From CAWJPY01 sp963844865 (lineage in GTDB: Bacteria; Acidobacteriota; Thermoanaerobaculia; Thermoanaerobaculales; Sulfomarinibacteraceae): a DNA stretch of 64,000 nt. The stretch spans positions 310,001 through 374,000 of the forward strand of contig CAWJPY010000001.1 in the NCBI GenBank assembly GCA_963844865.1, in the 5' to 3' direction. Shown in pieces: positions 60,254 through 64,000 of this stretch; position 1 is the first letter of the stretch; every line of letters begins with the position of its first letter. A program made the translations under genes and the position numbers. The notes under the pieces were generated by a model. It made no database searches. It worked only from the letters and a program-made list of their open reading frames with translations, and was not told the origin of the DNA.

Positions 60254-61434
60254 CCCTGTGGCCGACGGCCCGTCTGAAGGATGTTCTGGCGCAGCGGCAG
60301 GACGTTGTCCCGGTAGACCCTGCCGCTGAGTACCCTATGGCGGGTGTGTACAGCTTCGGCAGGGGCGTCTTCTTCCGTGGTGACCAGTTGGGGCAGGAGA
60401 CATCGTACAAGGAGTTCTACCGCCTACACGCTGGCGATCTTGTCCTTAGCCGGCTATTCGGATGGGAGGGAGCCGTCGGCGTCGTGCCCGAAGCGCTGGA
60501 CGGCCACTTCGTATCCAAGGAGTTCCCCAGCTTCTTTCCGGTGGATGGTCGCGTGGATGTCCGTTTTCTCCTGTGCTTCTTGTCCTCACGGTCGGGCCAG
60601 AGCGCCCTGCTCAATGCAGCGGCAGGACTGGGGCAGAGAAGGAAGAGGGTAAAGGAGAAGGAGTTCCTCCAGATAGAAGTGCCGCTACCTCCCCTCGACC
60701 ATCAACGGCGTGTGGCTTCACGAGTTGATCGAACGCGAAGACTGCTAGAAGAGGCAACTAAGAGGCGCGAACATAGCTCCAGACTTGTCGGGCAGCTGCC
60801 AGGGGCATTTCTTCGGCGAGGTTATGAGGCGATGCTGAAACGGTACAGGGGAGAGCCTCTTGGGTCGTTGGTAACCATGTCAGGAGGGGGAACTCCTGAT
60901 CGATCTCGAGGTGACCTGTGGGACGACGGCAGTATCCCCTGGGTCCGGCCCCAAGACATGAAAAGCTTCTGGATCGAGGGGGCAACGAGCTCAATCAACG
61001 AGGACGCGATCAAGAATTCGTCTGCCAAGCTCATTCCTGCGCCCGCCGTACTGGTTGTCGTAAGAGGCATGATTCTGGCGCGCACGTGGCCAGTGAGTGT
61101 AAGTCGCGTCGACGTTACCGTTAACCAGGACATGAAGGCAATGATCCCGACGGCCATGGATCCGGAATTCCTGGCGCTCATGTTGCTGGGGAAGAGCGGG
61201 ACAGTCATTCGAGATATTCAAGAGTCAGGCCACGGCACGAAAAGGCTGCCTACGGCATACCTGAAGGCGATGAAGGTACCCACACCACCATTGGGAGAAC
61301 AGCGTATGTATTGCGAACGCACTTGGGCGTTCCTCAGGATGGCTGAAGACCTAGGCTCGCGTGTGAAGAAAGGTGTCGAAGAACTTGCCGCGTTAGAAGC
61401 TACGGTATTAGACACCGCATTCTTGCCTTGGTGA
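60250..61434 (+). CDS. hsdS: Type I restriction-modification specificity subunit
   Basis: The 394-residue specificity subunit begins at a TTG (60250) overlapping the hsdM stop. It is built of two target recognition domains separated and followed by the conserved helices: the central repeat KEFLQIEVPLPPLDHQRRVA near residue 140 and its C-terminal counterpart AMKVPTPPLGEQRMYCERTW near residue 340, each followed by a coiled-coil-like stretch. The second half is visibly less GC-rich than the first, which fits the known exchange of recognition domains between systems. The target sequence cannot be predicted. Confidence 0.92.
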   Translation: MTLWPTARLKDVLAQRQDVVPVDPAAEYPMAGVYSFGRGVFFRGDQLGQETSYKEFYRLHAGDLVLSRLFGWEGAVGVVPEALDGHFVSKEFPSFFPVDGRVDVRFLLCFLSSRSGQSALLNAAAGLGQRRKRVKEKEFLQIEVPLPPLDHQRRVASRVDRTRRLLEEATKRREHSSRLVGQLPGAFLRRGYEAMLKRYRGEPLGSLVTMSGGGTPDRSRGDLWDDGSIPWVRPQDMKSFWIEGATSSINEDAIKNSSAKLIPAPAVLVVVRGMILARTWPVSVSRVDVTVNQDMKAMIPTAMDPEFLALMLLGKSGTVIRDIQESGHGTKRLPTAYLKAMKVPTPPLGEQRMYCERTWAFLRMAEDLGSRVKKGVEELAALEATVLDTAFLPW

Positions 61435-61486
61435 CCCAGCGACGCGGAAGCAACGTAATGAGTGATGTGGTAGGGGGGTCGCAGCC

Positions 61487-63364
61487 ATGTGCGCTCCAGA
61501 TGTGATCGATGCAGGCGCAGGCCGCGGGGTGCATGATCATTCCCCAGGCCCAGTGCTGGTTCTCGCCGGCCCCGGGACGGGAAAGACCCACGCGCTAGCG
61601 AAGCGGGTGAAGTGGTTGATAGAAGAGAGGCTCGTCTCTCCGGATGACATCACAGTCATTACGTTCACACTTGAAGCTGCTCGCAACATGCGTGCGCGAC
61701 TGAGCGACAAAGAGAGGAAGGACGTCTACTTGCCCAGGGCTCGCCAACCTCGGATGATCAGCACCATGCACAGCCTAGGCCAAAGAGTGGTAGCCGAACG
61801 TCTCAAGCAAGTGGGGCTCCAAGAGGGATTCCGGATTGTGCCGAAGCGCCTGCGGCCCATCGTGTTCGAGGATGCCAGCCAACTCGTTGGCATGACGCGC
61901 AAAGACGGGAGACAGGTCGATCAGCTGAAACAGCGAGCCGCGCTCCGTGATGTCGATGAGCTTCTCCGTCAGATCGCGCAGAAGTATGATCAAGTCTTGC
62001 GGGCTAGCAATGCGATTGACTACGACGATCAGATAGTCCTTGCGAGCCGGCTCCTCAATGACGATGCTGACCTTCGTGCAGAGTACCAATCGCATGCCCA
62101 TCACCTCTTGGTGGACGAGTACCAGGACATAAACCCAGATCAGTTCGAGTTCGTTCGAGTGTTGTCAGCGGGCAACCCAGAGGGCCTGTTCGCGGTCGGG
62201 GATGACGACCAGAGTATTTACGGTTTCCGCGGGGGATCGCCGGTCTTCATGCAGGAGTTCGCGGAGCACTTTGGCGTGAATGCTTCGATCGTGCAACTTG
62301 GTCACTCATGGAGGTGCCCAAGAAAGGTCGTAGAAGCTGCACTATGCATAGTTCAGGAATTCAATCCGCGGCGCTTGCCAAAACTCGATTTTACATATGA
62401 GCGAGAAGAAGAGGGGGAAGTAAAGGTCTGGGATCTACCCAGCGAAAAGGCCGAGGCCGAATTGGTAACTCGGATTGTGACAGACACTGACCCTGCCAGC
62501 AGCGTTCTGATCCTCGCACCAGCGCTCGAGTATGTCGACTCGATTCGGAGCGCGCTGCGGCGTGCGCGCGTGCCATACGAAGTCGTGGGCGACCGGCACC
62601 GCGGCGGGCTAGAGATGTTTGAGACGCTCGGCGATTGGGTAACTAGGCCAGACGATAATCTAGCTCTGAGAGGTCTGCTGCAGGAGATCGTGGACGGGGG
62701 TTCCGTCGGGGTACCTGGGCCGAGGGTCAGGAAGGACCAACGACTCAAGGAACGAGAAGAGGCGCTGGCACAAGTCGCATCCTTGTGGGAAGACGTGCTT
62801 CTCGAAGGCGTCTCCCTTTATGAGGCATTGACAACAGCGGCAGGGCCTTCCAACCTCGCAGCGCTTCTCCTCGAAAGGCTGGAAGAACTCAATAGCGCTT
62901 ATAGAGCGAGCGTGGAGAGCTTCGCCGCTGCTGCCTGCCGAACTCTAAGCCCGTGGGCAAGACCGGCGGCGATGCTAGAGGAGATTTCGCGTGCTTTGGA
63001 CGAACTTGGTGGCAGGGGTAGGGCGACCTCCGAAATGAGCGTAAGAATAATGACGATGCGCATGGCCAAGGGCATTGAAGCCGATACTACGATTATCGTG
63101 GGGTTAGAAGACGGCGGCTTCCCCAGGAAACGGGGCAGTGTTAGCGAGCAAGCTCGGCTTCTGTACGTATCGATGACTCGGGCGAAGGCCGAGCTTCACC
63201 TGATGCACGCCAGAACGAGAGAGGCAAAGGCTACCCACTTGCCAGAGTCGTTCGCCCTGAAGGCCTCGCCGTTTCTCAAAGCCATTGACAACTCTCGTTG
63301 CGACCGAAAATACCTACCAGCTCCTGGAAAGCGGACCCGAAGACAGCGGACGTCAGGTCACTAA
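61487..63364 (+). CDS. UvrD/Rep-family (SF1A) helicase
   Basis: A 625-residue SF1A helicase starting at 61487 (MCAPDVIDAGAGRGVHDHSP), 52 nt after hsdS. Motifs: Walker A LVLAGPGTGKTHALA near residue 30, Ia TFTLEAARNMRAR, II LLVDEYQDINPDQFEFVR, III FAVGDDDQSIYGFRGG, IV LGHSWRCPRKVV, V MRMAKGIEADTTIIVGLEDG and VI SEQARLLYVSMTRAKAEL. The usual N-terminal Q motif (LNxxQ) is missing, so the protein may be truncated at the 5' end, or the start may be upstream behind an indel. It has no nuclease domain. Its place in the R-M operon suggests a role in defence or in processing restricted DNA, but this is unproven. The following gap 63365-63472 is empty. Confidence 0.9.
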   Translation: MCAPDVIDAGAGRGVHDHSPGPVLVLAGPGTGKTHALAKRVKWLIEERLVSPDDITVITFTLEAARNMRARLSDKERKDVYLPRARQPRMISTMHSLGQRVVAERLKQVGLQEGFRIVPKRLRPIVFEDASQLVGMTRKDGRQVDQLKQRAALRDVDELLRQIAQKYDQVLRASNAIDYDDQIVLASRLLNDDADLRAEYQSHAHHLLVDEYQDINPDQFEFVRVLSAGNPEGLFAVGDDDQSIYGFRGGSPVFMQEFAEHFGVNASIVQLGHSWRCPRKVVEAALCIVQEFNPRRLPKLDFTYEREEEGEVKVWDLPSEKAEAELVTRIVTDTDPASSVLILAPALEYVDSIRSALRRARVPYEVVGDRHRGGLEMFETLGDWVTRPDDNLALRGLLQEIVDGGSVGVPGPRVRKDQRLKEREEALAQVASLWEDVLLEGVSLYEALTTAAGPSNLAALLLERLEELNSAYRASVESFAAAACRTLSPWARPAAMLEEISRALDELGGRGRATSEMSVRIMTMRMAKGIEADTTIIVGLEDGGFPRKRGSVSEQARLLYVSMTRAKAELHLMHARTREAKATHLPESFALKASPFLKAIDNSRCDRKYLPAPGKRTRRQRTSGH

Positions 63365-63472
63365 GTGCAAACCTCCAGACACGGCGTGTGTCATTCTGTG
63401 GTCCTCTCAGGGACTACAACCCTCTGTGCGGAGTTTGATGCGAGCGCGACCCTTACGGGTTCGGCGGATCTC

Positions 63473-64000
63473 TCACCCGATGTGAAGAGGTCTGGGCTCT
63501 GTCAAGACCTCAGATAGGGTTTTGCCTACAGGGAACTGAAGTTCGGCGGAAATAGCTTCCAGAGGCCACTCATCATGGATGACCTCGAGTGCGCGAGCCA
63601 CGAGGAGGGGGGATTCGCGCGGCGGTTCGTCTGGTTCTTCTCGTCGTTGGCCGGTGCTGTTGAGAAACGTGAACGCGCGACGATAGCTCGCGTCCGACAG
63701 GCGCCCAAGGTCTCTGCCCCTTCTCACCAGCGCGGCGAGGGACACGCGCCACCGCCGCTTGAGGTCGAGCAAACAGGGCCAATTAAGGCGCGTCGGGCAT
63801 TCGCGGCCGTAGGTTTCTGCCGGCATCAGGAAGGCGGCAGCAAAACGATCCGCTTGGCGTTCGGCAGATGGGTCGCCGGGGGAAGCATCGTTGTGTAACA
63901 CGAGATGACCCAGCTCATGTGCCGCATCAAAGCGCGAGCGGCTGGGGGATTTCTTGTCTAGGACGAGCATCACGAGGGCTCTGCCTTCGAACCAGAATGA
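63473..64000 (-). CDS. ImmA/IrrE-family metallopeptidase, 5'-truncated by window edge
   Basis: The frame is open to the window edge and continues beyond it; reading from the edge gives SFWFEGRALVMLVLDKKSPS, then RFDAAHELGHLVLHND. The HELGH zinc motif with preceding RFxxAHE, and the downstream ERQADRFAAAFLMPAET, are diagnostic of ImmA/IrrE peptidases, which often cleave a partner repressor of the XRE family. At least 175 residues are seen. The N-terminal part, which may include an HTH, is missing. It is convergent with the helicase gene. Such genes often sit in mobile elements and toxin-antitoxin or stress modules. Confidence 0.9.
   Translation of the reverse strand, partial: SFWFEGRALVMLVLDKKSPSRSRFDAAHELGHLVLHNDASPGDPSAERQADRFAAAFLMPAETYGRECPTRLNWPCLLDLKRRWRVSLAALVRRGRDLGRLSDASYRRAFTFLNSTGQRREEPDEPPRESPLLVARALEVIHDEWPLEAISAELQFPVGKTLSEVLTEPRPLHIG

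Overview
The window comes from a very GC-rich bacterium with a Gram-negative-type envelope, as shown by heptose/LPS genes, a type IV pilus cluster and secreted beta-propeller proteins. DUF4388, SBBP-repeat and 'FESG..AWS'-tailed secreted proteins, a selenocysteine tRNA and an oxygen-sensitive glycyl radical enzyme together suggest an anaerobe or facultative anaerobe. Acidobacteriota (Thermoanaerobaculia-like) is my best guess, but this is inference from gene content and not a phylogenetic result.

Layout. (1) 1-18.3 kb, minus strand: the classical information-processing block, in transcription order tRNA-Thr/Tyr/Gly/Thr-tuf-tRNA-Trp-secE-nusG-rplK-rplA-rplJ-rplL-rpoB-rpoC, preceded by rplM-rpsI-rpsB-tsf-pyrH-frr and rlmB. 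(2) 18.4-21.6 kb: a hypothetical gene diverging from an LPS heptose cluster (heptose-phosphate kinase, nucleotidyltransferase, heptosyltransferase). (3) 21.7-29.4 kb: pilB-pilT-pilC-pilS-pilR and a DUF192 lipoprotein. (4) 29.7-36.6 kb: an FmdB zinc ribbon protein, a DUF4388 protein, selC (tRNA-Sec), a secreted Asp-box propeller, a threonine-dehydratase-like PLP enzyme and a seven-repeat SBBP propeller. (5) 36.9-41.0 kb: a glycyl radical enzyme that closely resembles trans-4-hydroxy-L-proline dehydratase (HypD), its radical-SAM activase, and a divergent PAS-AraC regulator. (6) 41.2-45.8 kb: moaA, moeA, and a small membrane protein with an SSS-family symporter. (7) 45.8-64 kb: an accessory region. 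It opens with a perfect 23-bp inverted repeat, a tRNA-3'-end-like sequence and GC-rich tandem repeats. It then holds a ~1860-aa secreted protein with an HELRH motif and a secreted partner, a XRE regulator cut by an IS256-family element, a type I restriction-modification system (hsdR-hsdM-hsdS), a UvrD-type helicase and an ImmA/IrrE peptidase running off the edge.

Sequence quality matters here. Six genes (rpoB, heptosyltransferase, pilT, the glycyl radical enzyme, the large secreted gene, hsdR) are broken by about fifteen single-base indels, several of them in C or G runs. Because rpoB is essential, most are probably sequence or assembly errors. I annotate these as single genes with frameshifts. 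The six indels clustered in hsdR may be real decay.

The most interesting observations are: a zinc-finger insertion in RpoB whose first Cys module has the same spacing as the RpoC zinc-binding domain; the large secreted HELRH protein and partner; the HypD/HypE locus with its regulator; and the defence-like island with a helicase behind a type I R-M operon.
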